Source of the DNA: Bacteriovoracaceae bacterium UBA3083
GTDB taxonomy: Bacteria > Bdellovibrionota > Bacteriovoracia > Bacteriovoracales > Bacteriovoracaceae
DNA: 64,000 nucleotides
Assembly: GCA_002366565.1 (NCBI GenBank)
Contig: DFBJ01000006.1
Location: 108,883-172,882 of the forward strand
Reading direction: 5' to 3'
Position numbers and translations under genes: made by a program. Positions 17,650 to 25,904 of the stretch are shown here, in pieces. Numbering within the stretch: position 1 is the first letter of the stretch; each line of letters opens with the position of its first letter. The notes under the pieces are model-generated. The model saw nothing but the letters and a program-made list of their open reading frames with translations. It was not told where the DNA came from and made no database searches.

Positions 17650-18642
17650 CTAACTTCTATCCTTCAACTTTACTTTAACAATTATATTAAATATAAAGTT
17701 TAACCACTTTGAGTCTGTTAGGTTTCGTTCACCAATATAGTGGGTAACTTCTCCTCCAAAGCCCATTTTAAAACGATTTATCCCAGATACACTTTGTAAA
17801 AAAGGAGAGATTCCCCCAAAGTCAAACTTCTTAACTTCACTATCTTTAAGAAATTTTAAAATATAGTCAATCATTAAAAAGGCAGAGTACGACGACCTCC
17901 CTTTATCATTTGACCCCGCTAAAAAATAATAGGCATGCCCATCAAAAAGAATAACTAGCGAGGCACAAACAATTTCACCTTCAATTCTAACTGTAAACAT
18001 TTTTAAACGATCGCCAAAAATATCCTTTAACCTCACAAGCTCATCTTTAGAGACGACGAGGTCTAACTTAGATTTAACTTCGCTCATATCATCATGAACT
18101 TTTTTAAAATTATCAATTTCAAAATCTTCAACTTGAGCAACTTGATCAATCTTCAATGCTTTCTTTAAATAATACCTATTATTTTTTGTATAGAGAGCAG
18201 GCTCTACTTTTTCAATGTCACAGAAGTTGTATCGAACGGTATAACCACTATTTACAGAAAAAGATACTTTCTTTAAATCTTCAATAGAATCAAAAGTAAA
18301 GCAATTGGAACCGATAGCGTTATCAAAGAAATTAAATCGAATAACTGTTTTTAAAAAGTTATAGTGATTCTTTAATGAATCAATTATATCCTTTAAATAT
18401 TTCCCTTCAACAAAGCTTATGCCACTTGATGACCAGCCCAGCCTATAACCTAACTTCTCTTTAAAAGCTATCTGAGTTTGGCCTACAAAGCTTGTCCCTT
18501 TGTAAAACGCCAGTCTCTCAACTCTCCAACCATGACTCTTAAAATCACCCCACTCCCAAGTCGAGAAAATATTTACATTGTTACATTTCTGTAAGTTTTT
18601 AGTCCACTCTTCTTTTGAACCTACTTCTTTTACTACTAACAT
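17650..18642 (-). CDS. FemAB/GNAT-type acyltransferase-like protein
   Basis: The 330-residue soluble protein has the FemAB-like double-GNAT pattern. An N-terminal segment has FSTWEWGDFKSHGW (from about residue 26), close to the SPxWG-F motif of lipid II aminoacyl transferases, and a C-terminal half contains YYFLAGSNDKGRSSYSAFLMIDYIL followed by KKFDFGGISP, characteristic of the family (second half quoted in two parts). Members add amino acids to peptidoglycan or acyl groups to sugars. It sits 6 bases after the DegT-like gene and 9 before the NeuD-like gene. In a polysaccharide locus, aminoacylation or acylation of a sugar is plausible but unproven. Confidence 0.7.
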   Translation of the reverse strand: MLVVKEVGSKEEWTKNLQKCNNVNIFSTWEWGDFKSHGWRVERLAFYKGTSFVGQTQIAFKEKLGYRLGWSSSGISFVEGKYLKDIIDSLKNHYNFLKTVIRFNFFDNAIGSNCFTFDSIEDLKKVSFSVNSGYTVRYNFCDIEKVEPALYTKNNRYYLKKALKIDQVAQVEDFEIDNFKKVHDDMSEVKSKLDLVVSKDELVRLKDIFGDRLKMFTVRIEGEIVCASLVILFDGHAYYFLAGSNDKGRSSYSAFLMIDYILKFLKDSEVKKFDFGGISPFLQSVSGINRFKMGFGGEVTHYIGERNLTDSKWLNFIFNIIVKVKLKDRS

Positions 18643-18648
18643 TTTAAT

Positions 18649-19647
18649 CTACCAGATAAATGGAATAAATGAAACTTTACCATAGAACTCTTCTGAATTA
18701 ACAGAAGATAGTTCATGAAACTCGGGCCATTTAACAAGCTCAAGCCCCGACAAAAAAAGCCTTGGTCTGAGCAGACACATTCTATGACCAGTCTCTTTAA
18801 CAACCACTCCTCCAGGCATGCCTTTTTGTGATAAGTTCCCCTCAATAACCTCTCCACCATAATATTCAACAATATTTTTAACCTTTATGTATAAATCCCT
18901 TCTTTTTTCAAACTCTTTGTTAACATTAATATTTATCCCTCTTATCGATGAAAAGACTTCATAATCCTTACTAAATTCAGAATTATTTCTACTTTTCAAA
19001 ACTCTTTTCATTTTCAAAATTAATAAAATAATCATTGGAGGAATGAACTTAAAAAGGAACCTTAGCTTGAATTTTGAGTCTCTAACCTCTAAAACAGGAT
19101 TTATCACGTAATCGTCACCTATTTGAAGCCCAGAGTCTTTAGAAACAAAAAGAGATGCTCCACATGAAATTGTTAATGTTTTTCTATAACTAAAAATACC
19201 GTAATGACCCCTCAGGCCTAAGTCTCTCCCTTTGTCATCTCTACTCAGAAATGATTGAGCTGCATCTTCGATGACTTCATAGTCATATTCCTTTGATTTA
19301 TTCAAGAAACTATCTATCTCAGAGCTCTGCCCGAAGTAGTCTACAATAAGAAGAAGGTCAACTTTACGCAATAAAGAGTCCGGAATGACAGGACTTAAGC
19401 TTTCATTCACTTCATAAAAAAGGATTTTTATACCATTCAATAGGATGGAATCAATTACATCTTTACAAATAAAGCGAGGAATTAAGATTGTAATATCATT
19501 CGCTTTCTTTTTTTTGATCTCTCTTAACAAGAAACCTAATGCATATCTACCATACTCAAAATAAAAATAATCCCCTTCTGAGATTGAAGTATTATGCTCT
19601 TCTGATTTTTGACATATATTTGATGAATAAATTGATAGTAATTTCAA
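18649..19647 (-). CDS. DegT/DnrJ/EryC1-like aminotransferase-fold protein, divergent
   Basis: The 332-residue protein keeps the outline of a DegT aminotransferase: YGRYALGFLL near residue 32, VIEDAAQSFLS (PLP-pocket Asp at about 136) and FSYRKTLTISCGAS, where a lysine is in the internal-aldimine position. It is shorter than usual (about 370), the GGAI loop is altered to SCGAS, and the C-terminal third is unlike the family. It could be an active variant or a non-catalytic relative. The start is TTG at 19647 with GAGG seven bases upstream. It heads the minus-strand block with the FemAB-like gene and is divergent from the hydroxyacid dehydrogenase gene. Confidence 0.65.
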   Translation of the reverse strand: MKLLSIYSSNICQKSEEHNTSISEGDYFYFEYGRYALGFLLREIKKKKANDITILIPRFICKDVIDSILLNGIKILFYEVNESLSPVIPDSLLRKVDLLLIVDYFGQSSEIDSFLNKSKEYDYEVIEDAAQSFLSRDDKGRDLGLRGHYGIFSYRKTLTISCGASLFVSKDSGLQIGDDYVINPVLEVRDSKFKLRFLFKFIPPMIILLILKMKRVLKSRNNSEFSKDYEVFSSIRGININVNKEFEKRRDLYIKVKNIVEYYGGEVIEGNLSQKGMPGGVVVKETGHRMCLLRPRLFLSGLELVKWPEFHELSSVNSEEFYGKVSFIPFIW

Positions 19648-19729
19648 AGCCTCACCTCATTTTGATTAACAATATAGAAAGTTTAATATAAAATGTGATT
19701 AAATTTATTACTCAAACACATTGGCTAAT

Positions 19730-20656
19730 ATGAAAATTGCTGTCACCTCAAACTCATTCTCATTCAACATAGAGCTTAGATCTCGTCTTAACTCACTCTG
19801 TGAAGAAGTTAAGTTTAAAGAGACTAAAAATTCTTTAGACCAAAAGTCTCTAATTGACTATCTCCAGGATTACGACTTTGCTATAATTGGATTAGATAAA
19901 ATCAATGCAGAGGTTTTAGACTCTCTTCCAAATCTAAAAATGATATCCAAATATGGTGTCGGTCTTGACAATATTGATGTAGAGGAGTGTAAAAAGCGTA
20001 ACATCAAAATTGGATGGACACCAGGCTTAAATAAAGAATCCGTGAGCGAAATAACACTTGGATTTATGATCAGTTTATCCAGAAATATAAACACTACTTG
20101 CTTAAACTTAAAAAATGGAACTTGGCATAAAGATGGGGGTAAAGAAATCTCTGAGCAAACGATTGGAGTAATAGGTGTAGGAAATATTGGTCAAGAACTT
20201 ATAAAAAAACTTCAGCCTTTTTCGAGTAATATAATTGCTAATGACATAGAAGACAAGTCAGATTTCTTATCTCAATATGGTATCCCTCAAGTATCTAAAG
20301 AAGAAATTTTTTTTCAAGCAGATATTATATCTATACACACACCATTAACCGAACAAACAGAGAACTTGATATCTAAAAGCTCCCTTTCCAAATGTAAAGA
20401 TGATGTTATTATTATCAATACCGCTAGAGGAAAAATTATAAATGAAATAGATATTTACAAATTTATAAAAAAAGGGAAAGTTAAAGGCTTAGCAATAGAT
20501 GTTTACGAAGAAGAGCCTGCAATCAACAATAAACTTACCCAACTTGACCAAGTCTTGTGCACTCCGCATATAGCAGGGAACTCAAATCGGTCAGTCCTAA
20601 AAATGGGACACAGCGCCATAGATCATATATCTGAGGCTATTAGAAATGAAAAGTAA
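19730..20656 (+). CDS. D-2-hydroxyacid dehydrogenase (phosphoglycerate dehydrogenase-like)
   Basis: Starting at the ATG at 19730 the protein has 308 residues; a TTG nine bases earlier is an alternative. It has the NAD motif GVIGVGNIGQEL, the catalytic set of the family (R in NTARGKI, E in VYEEEP, H in CTPHIAGNS) and YGVGLDNID, which is close to SerA-type enzymes. Reduction or oxidation of a 2-hydroxy/2-oxo acid with NAD(H) is expected. It overlaps the following cyclase-family gene by 11 bases. The pair is unusual inside a polysaccharide locus and may make or destroy an acid side group; no recognised ribosome site precedes it. Confidence 0.82.
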   Translation: MKIAVTSNSFSFNIELRSRLNSLCEEVKFKETKNSLDQKSLIDYLQDYDFAIIGLDKINAEVLDSLPNLKMISKYGVGLDNIDVEECKKRNIKIGWTPGLNKESVSEITLGFMISLSRNINTTCLNLKNGTWHKDGGKEISEQTIGVIGVGNIGQELIKKLQPFSSNIIANDIEDKSDFLSQYGIPQVSKEEIFFQADIISIHTPLTEQTENLISKSSLSKCKDDVIIINTARGKIINEIDIYKFIKKGKVKGLAIDVYEEEPAINNKLTQLDQVLCTPHIAGNSNRSVLKMGHSAIDHISEAIRNEK

Positions 20657-21311
20657 AATTCAACTTCTCAGCCACTTCTTAAATCAAGAAACCCCCTGCT
20701 ACGCCGGCAACACTAGTGATATTAGTATTGAAGCTGCGAGTTGTATATGCAGCGGAGACAGTGCAAACAGCTTAATTATAAAATTTAAAAACCATATTGG
20801 TACACATATTGACCTCCCTAGACATTTCTCAAGAAATGGAAAAACATTATCTGATTATCCTGACAGTTTTTGGTTCTTTAGCAATATACAGCTAATTGAT
20901 TTACCATGTAAGCCCTCTCAAATGATTATGGTTAAAGACCTTGAGCACAAAATAAACAACTCAACAGATTTTTTAATAATAAAAACGGGTTTTGAATCTT
21001 ATCGATCAGAAGAAGCGTACTGGAATTCAAACCCGGGAATTCACAGCGAGGTCGGACATTGGCTTAGAGAGAAATTTCCTTGTCTAAGAGCCATTGGTTT
21101 TGATTTTATTTCTTTAAGCTCATTTAAAAATAGAGAAGAGGGAAGAAAGTCTCACAGAGCTTTTCTTGATGGTGAATCTTCAGAGCCCATTGTAATCATA
21201 GAAGATATGTTTCTATCAGAGGCTCCTAAAGAGTTTAAAGAAATTATTATTTCGCCCCTTTTGATTGAGAATGCTGATGGTGTACCCGTCACAATATTCT
21301 CCAAAAGCTAA
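20646..21311 (+). CDS. Cyclase-family (kynurenine formamidase-like) metal hydrolase
   Basis: The 221-residue protein has the signature HIGTHIDLPRHF (about residues 50-61), the His-x-Gly-x-His-x-Asp-x-x-x-His metal site of the cyclase family (kynurenine formamidase, isatin hydrolase, polyketide-type cyclases). AIGFDFISL and a C-terminal IENADGVPV fit the rest of the fold. The family hydrolyses amides or lactones using Zn or Mn. It overlaps the dehydrogenase gene by 11 bases, so the two products probably act on the same small molecule. The substrate is unknown, and nothing else suggests tryptophan breakdown here. Confidence 0.8.
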   Translation: MKSKIQLLSHFLNQETPCYAGNTSDISIEAASCICSGDSANSLIIKFKNHIGTHIDLPRHFSRNGKTLSDYPDSFWFFSNIQLIDLPCKPSQMIMVKDLEHKINNSTDFLIIKTGFESYRSEEAYWNSNPGIHSEVGHWLREKFPCLRAIGFDFISLSSFKNREEGRKSHRAFLDGESSEPIVIIEDMFLSEAPKEFKEIIISPLLIENADGVPVTIFSKS

Positions 21312-21576
21312 CTATTATTACTTAGACGTTGATACAAAAGATATTGTAATTAACTTATTTTCAAATCTTCCAGTTAACGCAGCTGAGTTTCTACTGAACA
21401 AAAGGACTTAATCTAAACAGAGACTCCATAGATTACAACTCTCTTCAATGATAAATACTTGTCTCCCCTCGCTTTTAATTTACATCACTCAACTTTCACA
21501 GTGACCTGAATAAAACTTATATAAATAGTGAAGTATAATCTAGCGTTAATGAAACTTTGTGCATTTATTTATTACC

Positions 21577-22551
21577 TTATAAATTCTTTTCCCACTCATA
21601 TGCAGTCTTAACAATTAGTTCTAGATCGTTGTGCTTTGGCTTCCACCCTAAGACTTTTCCAATCTTATCTGCTTTAGAAATAAGCATTCCAGGATCTCCG
21701 GCCCTTCTTCCTACAATTTCAGTTGTAAAGTCGACTCCAGATACCTTCTTAACTACGTCGACAACTTCTTGCACAGTAAATCCGTCTCCGTATCCACAGT
21801 TTAAAATCTCAGATTTTCCACCATTTAAAAGATATGTAAGCCCGTCAACGTGGGCCTGAGCTAAATCATCTGTATGAATATAATCTCTAATACAAGTTCC
21901 ATCTCTTGTCTCATAGTCATTTCCATAAATAGAGAGCTTCTCTCTCTTACCAAGAGCTGCTTCACAAGCAAGCTTTATAAGGTGAGTTGAAAGAGGAGAG
22001 CACTGCCCCACTTTCCCATCAATACTTCCACCGGCAACATTGAAGTACCTAAGAACTATGAATTCAAAATCTTTATGAGCGGCCGCAATATCTTGAAGCA
22101 TCCACTCCGTCATAAGCTTTGTACGGCCATATGGATTAATTGGATTTTGAGGAGTTTCTTCAGTACAAACTCCCCCTTCTGGCTCACCGTATACAGCGGC
22201 AGTAGAAGAGAAGATAAATTTATTAATTCCATACTCTGTACATAAATTTAAAAGGTCTAAAGTATTTTGAGTGTTATTATTATAATACTTAAGAGGGTTA
22301 GTAACACTCTCTGGAACAATAATAGAACCAGCAAAGTGAATACAAGCGTCAAAGTTTTCTTTTTCAATTAGATCTTCAAGCTTTTCAATATCTTCAAGCT
22401 CTCCAACAATGAGCTTTCCAGCAACTACACTTGCTCTTCTTCCCGTTGATAGGTCATCATAGATAATCATTTCATGATCACTTGATCCAAGAAGGTTTAC
22501 AATATGTGAGCCAATATAGCCCGCTCCGCCTGTAATTAGTATTTTAGCCAT
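21577..22551 (-). CDS. galE: UDP-glucose 4-epimerase
   Basis: The 324-residue protein is a full-length extended SDR. It has the NAD motif LITGGAGYIGSH (4-15), a serine in SSTAAVYG, the catalytic pair in PYGRTK (YxxxK), LRYFNVAGG and CIRDYIHTDDLA, all classical for GalE, which interconverts UDP-glucose and UDP-galactose (some also the N-acetyl forms). It overlaps the upstream GT4 gene by 8 bases, so it is made together with that glycosyltransferase. Its substrate range (GlcNAc or Glc) cannot be set by eye. Confidence 0.93.
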   Translation of the reverse strand: MAKILITGGAGYIGSHIVNLLGSSDHEMIIYDDLSTGRRASVVAGKLIVGELEDIEKLEDLIEKENFDACIHFAGSIIVPESVTNPLKYYNNNTQNTLDLLNLCTEYGINKFIFSSTAAVYGEPEGGVCTEETPQNPINPYGRTKLMTEWMLQDIAAAHKDFEFIVLRYFNVAGGSIDGKVGQCSPLSTHLIKLACEAALGKREKLSIYGNDYETRDGTCIRDYIHTDDLAQAHVDGLTYLLNGGKSEILNCGYGDGFTVQEVVDVVKKVSGVDFTTEIVGRRAGDPGMLISKADKIGKVLGWKPKHNDLELIVKTAYEWEKNL

Positions 22552-23650
22552 TACTATTTCCCATTGTATTACTGATTAATTCTTTTATATTTTCTTTAAA
22601 TTTCTCTCTAGAAAACTCTTCCGCCCTAGAATAGAGATCAACTAAAGCGAACTCTTTTTCTTCAAAATCTTCGACAGCTCTAATAAGATCACTCTCTGTT
22701 TGCTCATTGAAAAATACTGCGACCTTTTCATTTAAGGTCTCTAGTACACCGCCATACTTAAAAGCGATAACAGGTGTTCCACTTGCAAGAGACTCTAGTG
22801 GAGTTATTCCAAAGTCCTCAGTCCCTGGAAATATAAGGGCGCGAGCTTTTGAAAAGTACTCAATCACTTTCTCTCTTGATAAGTTGCCAAGAAATTCAAC
22901 ATTATCCCCGGCAAGCTCTCTAAGCTCTCTCTCTTGTTGACCAGATCCTATGATCTTTAAGTTCTTCCCTAGCTTATTAAATGATTTGATTGCTAGATCT
23001 ACTCTCTTATTAGGAGCAAATGCAGTTACCATTATATAGAAGTCTTCTTTTTCTACTGGATTCTTTTGATTCTCTCTAAAGTCAGCTAGATCTACAAATG
23101 GATGAATCACTTCTGAATCAATATGATAGTACTTCTCAATTCTCTTTTGAACAAAGTGAGCATTAGCTATTGGAACATCTACATTTGAATTACTATTTAG
23201 ATCCCAATTGATGAGGTAGTTTTTAAATATCCATGCTCCAATTCTTTGATAAAAAGGAGCGCTCTTTCCAAAATAAACATCATATTGATCATAGAGGTAT
23301 CTCATTGGACTATGGATATAGCTTATATGTTTTGAGTTCTTAGGTTTTTTTACACCTTTAATAACACAGTGAGACGAGCTAATGACAAGGTCAGCATCTT
23401 CAGTAATTTTGAGGAAGTTTGCTGCCATTGGAAATAAAGGAAGAAACTTTCTATAATGCTTCTTAATTCCTGGAATATAATTTAGAAATGACGTCTTAAT
23501 TTTTCTATTTTCAATAACTGGACTAGTTGATCCTTTCTCATAGATCAGAGTATAGAGCGGTGCATCTGGAAACATTTCACAGAATACCTCTAAAACTCTC
23601 TCCCCACCTCTGAAACCGGTGAGCCAATCATGTAATATTACAACTTTCAA
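22544..23650 (-). CDS. Family 4 glycosyltransferase (GT-B)
   Basis: TTG at 23650 gives the usual family start KVVILHDWLTGFRGGERVLE, with GGGGA just upstream; an upstream TTG at 23665 would add five residues. Glycine-rich TGFRGGERV binds the donor, VISSSHCVIKG and YIHSPMRYLYD follow, and the C-terminal half carries the EX7E motif in EDFGITPLESLASGTPVIAF, the GT4 donor-phosphate site. The length of about 368 residues is normal. Cytoplasmic transfer of a hexose to a lipid-linked or nucleotide acceptor is expected. It shares an operon with galE, which may supply the donor sugar. Confidence 0.88.
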   Translation of the reverse strand: MKVVILHDWLTGFRGGERVLEVFCEMFPDAPLYTLIYEKGSTSPVIENRKIKTSFLNYIPGIKKHYRKFLPLFPMAANFLKITEDADLVISSSHCVIKGVKKPKNSKHISYIHSPMRYLYDQYDVYFGKSAPFYQRIGAWIFKNYLINWDLNSNSNVDVPIANAHFVQKRIEKYYHIDSEVIHPFVDLADFRENQKNPVEKEDFYIMVTAFAPNKRVDLAIKSFNKLGKNLKIIGSGQQERELRELAGDNVEFLGNLSREKVIEYFSKARALIFPGTEDFGITPLESLASGTPVIAFKYGGVLETLNEKVAVFFNEQTESDLIRAVEDFEEKEFALVDLYSRAEEFSREKFKENIKELISNTMGNSNG

Positions 23651-23754
23651 AAATTCCCCACTCAATAAATCATGGGAAATTATAACGAATAACTTTCATG
23701 ACGGCTAGAGCGAAGAGGACCACTAATTCCACTATTCTCTTAGACTAAAGAATT

Positions 23755-25656
23755 TTACTGAAGACTATCTGCTCTATCAATTAGTAAACCAACTTCAGCT
23801 TCTTTCTCTATAAAGTAGTCATAATCTTCAACAAGCTTTTTAAGCTTCATTTTAAAAGAATTAACAGAGTCTCCCTCTTGAGATGTCAAAGTCTGAACAA
23901 TCTCATTGACACTACAAGGTGAACCACTATGTTTCGCAACTTTTAGTAGCGGGTGAACCGTAGGGAGTGTATCCTCTCCGTCGAGCAAGAGCTCTTCATA
24001 GAGCTTTTCACCTGGACGAAGACCAGTAAACTTAATCTTTATATCATCTTCAGTTAGGCCATGAAGTGAGATCATCTGCTTAGCAAGATGGATAATCTTA
24101 ACAGATTTACCCATATCTAAAAGGAAGACTTCTCCTCCATTACCTATAGCTCCAGCTTGAAGCACGAGCTGACAAGCTTCGGGGATTGACATAAAAAATC
24201 TTGTAACTTCAGGATGAGTAACAGTAATAGGGCCACCCATTTTAATTTGCTTTTTAAACAATGGTATAACACTCCCACTACTTCCAAGAACATTTCCAAA
24301 ACGAACAAGCATGAACTTAGTCTCAGGATTACTTCCTTGAATCTCTTGGCAAACCATTTCAGCAACTCTTTTCGTTGCTCCCATTACATTTGTTGGTCTT
24401 ACGGCTTTATCTGTAGATATAAGAACAAATCTATCGACCTTGTACTTTGCAGCTAATTCTGCAACATTCTTTGTTCCAAAAACATTTGTCTTTATCGCTT
24501 CTTTCGGATTATTTTCCATAATTGGAACATGCTTATAAGCTGCTGCATGAAAAATAACTTTTGGTGTGTGCTCTTTAATTACAGCTTCAATAGAATTTCT
24601 GTCTCTAACATCACCAATACAAATTTCGTAATTTAGATCTGGATACTTCTGTTTAATATTTTGCTCTAATTGATAAAGATTAAATTCTCCCATCTCAAAG
24701 AAAATAATCTTCCTAGGAGAAAAACTTGCGACCTGTCTACATAGCTCTGACCCTATTGATCCACCAGCACCAGTGACCATAATCGTTTCATTTGAGACCA
24801 TATCCTTTATAGATTTATTATCGAGCTCAACTTGATCTCGCCCCAGTAAATCCTCTGGCCGAACTTCTCTTAATTGCTCAATACTTACCTTTCCAAGTAA
24901 TATATCTTTTGTAGGGGGAAGAGTTTTAAACTCCACACCAGTATCTCTACAACTCTTAACAATTCTATCAATCTGTGATGAAGTAGCGCTTGGTATAGCA
25001 ATATAAACTCGAGTTGCACCGTACTCCTTAACTGCTTGCCTTAAATCTGAGACTCCACCTACAATTGAAACTTTATGTAATGATTTATTTCTTTTTTCTA
25101 AGTCATCATCAATTAATGCAACGACTCTAGTTCTAAGGTCGGGAGTTCTTCTAATATCTCTTACAAGCTGCTCACCGGCTGCACCAGCGCCAACAATAAT
25201 TGACCTTATAAGCACATCACCATTAGTCGCTCTAACACCAAGGTACTCCCTTAAAATTCGATAACCTAATCGCCCTCCACCAAGAGTAACAACTAACATA
25301 AGCCAATCAATTACAAAAAATGATCTAGGTACATCTAATAATCTATTGAAGAGAAATATTCCTAAAGCTGAAAATGACACTCCCGCAATAACACCTCTAA
25401 TAAGATTTAAAAGGTCGTGAGTAGAAGAAAATCTCCAAATCCCCCTGTAGAGTCCAGAAAGGTTAAGACAAAGAAACTGAATAGTACTTGTGATTAAAAT
25501 TATTGAAAAAAACTGAAGCTTCTTATGTGAAAAGAAAAGTAGGTCTCCGTAAGCAAGTGAAAAACTTATAATTGTACATGCTATGCACCAGAAGACATCA
25601 TGCAGCATTGCTATAACTCTTTTCCTATACTTTAAAATTTTATCGCTTAGCTTCAT
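23755..25656 (-). CDS. Membrane-bound UDP-sugar 4,6-dehydratase/epimerase (PglF/CapD/FlaA1 type)
   Basis: ATG at 25656 is preferred because GGAG lies eight bases upstream. The 633-residue protein starts with four membrane helices (about residues 15-135), then a CoA-binding-like Rossmann domain with VGAGAAGEQL, then the catalytic extended SDR domain with VTGAGGSIGSEL and STDKAVRPTNVMGATKR, where the usual Tyr of YxxxK is Met (MxxxK). These are hallmarks of PglF/WbpM/CapD enzymes that make UDP-4-keto-6-deoxy-GlcNAc. That product is the entry compound for legionaminic acid and bacillosamine, so it may start the pathway of the nonulosonate operon. That link is inferred. Confidence 0.9.
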   Translation of the reverse strand: MKLSDKILKYRKRVIAMLHDVFWCIACTIISFSLAYGDLLFFSHKKLQFFSIILITSTIQFLCLNLSGLYRGIWRFSSTHDLLNLIRGVIAGVSFSALGIFLFNRLLDVPRSFFVIDWLMLVVTLGGGRLGYRILREYLGVRATNGDVLIRSIIVGAGAAGEQLVRDIRRTPDLRTRVVALIDDDLEKRNKSLHKVSIVGGVSDLRQAVKEYGATRVYIAIPSATSSQIDRIVKSCRDTGVEFKTLPPTKDILLGKVSIEQLREVRPEDLLGRDQVELDNKSIKDMVSNETIMVTGAGGSIGSELCRQVASFSPRKIIFFEMGEFNLYQLEQNIKQKYPDLNYEICIGDVRDRNSIEAVIKEHTPKVIFHAAAYKHVPIMENNPKEAIKTNVFGTKNVAELAAKYKVDRFVLISTDKAVRPTNVMGATKRVAEMVCQEIQGSNPETKFMLVRFGNVLGSSGSVIPLFKKQIKMGGPITVTHPEVTRFFMSIPEACQLVLQAGAIGNGGEVFLLDMGKSVKIIHLAKQMISLHGLTEDDIKIKFTGLRPGEKLYEELLLDGEDTLPTVHPLLKVAKHSGSPCSVNEIVQTLTSQEGDSVNSFKMKLKKLVEDYDYFIEKEAEVGLLIDRADSLQ

Positions 25657-25904
25657 TCTATTAACTCCAAACGATAATACTCTATGACACAATAACTAAA
25701 AGTTAAACATTTATTACTGTTTAAAACTACTGGATGACCTAACTCAAGAGCTATTCCTCACTTCTTCTCAATTTAACCACTTAACTAGAAGTAATATGCT
25801 CTTTTCACTCAAACTCTGAAACAGCACCTCCCTCCCCATCAAGGCTTCACCCATAATCAGTCTGTTAGACTTTATAGATCAACTCAAATAAACTGAGTAC
25901 ACCT

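Noticed and set aside
21312..21576. Gene or RNA between the cyclase gene and galE
   Set aside because: No frame or structure of note was found in these 265 bases.
25657..25904. Divergent promoter pair between the dehydratase and GT22-like genes
   Set aside because: No convincing -35/-10 pair could be picked on either strand.
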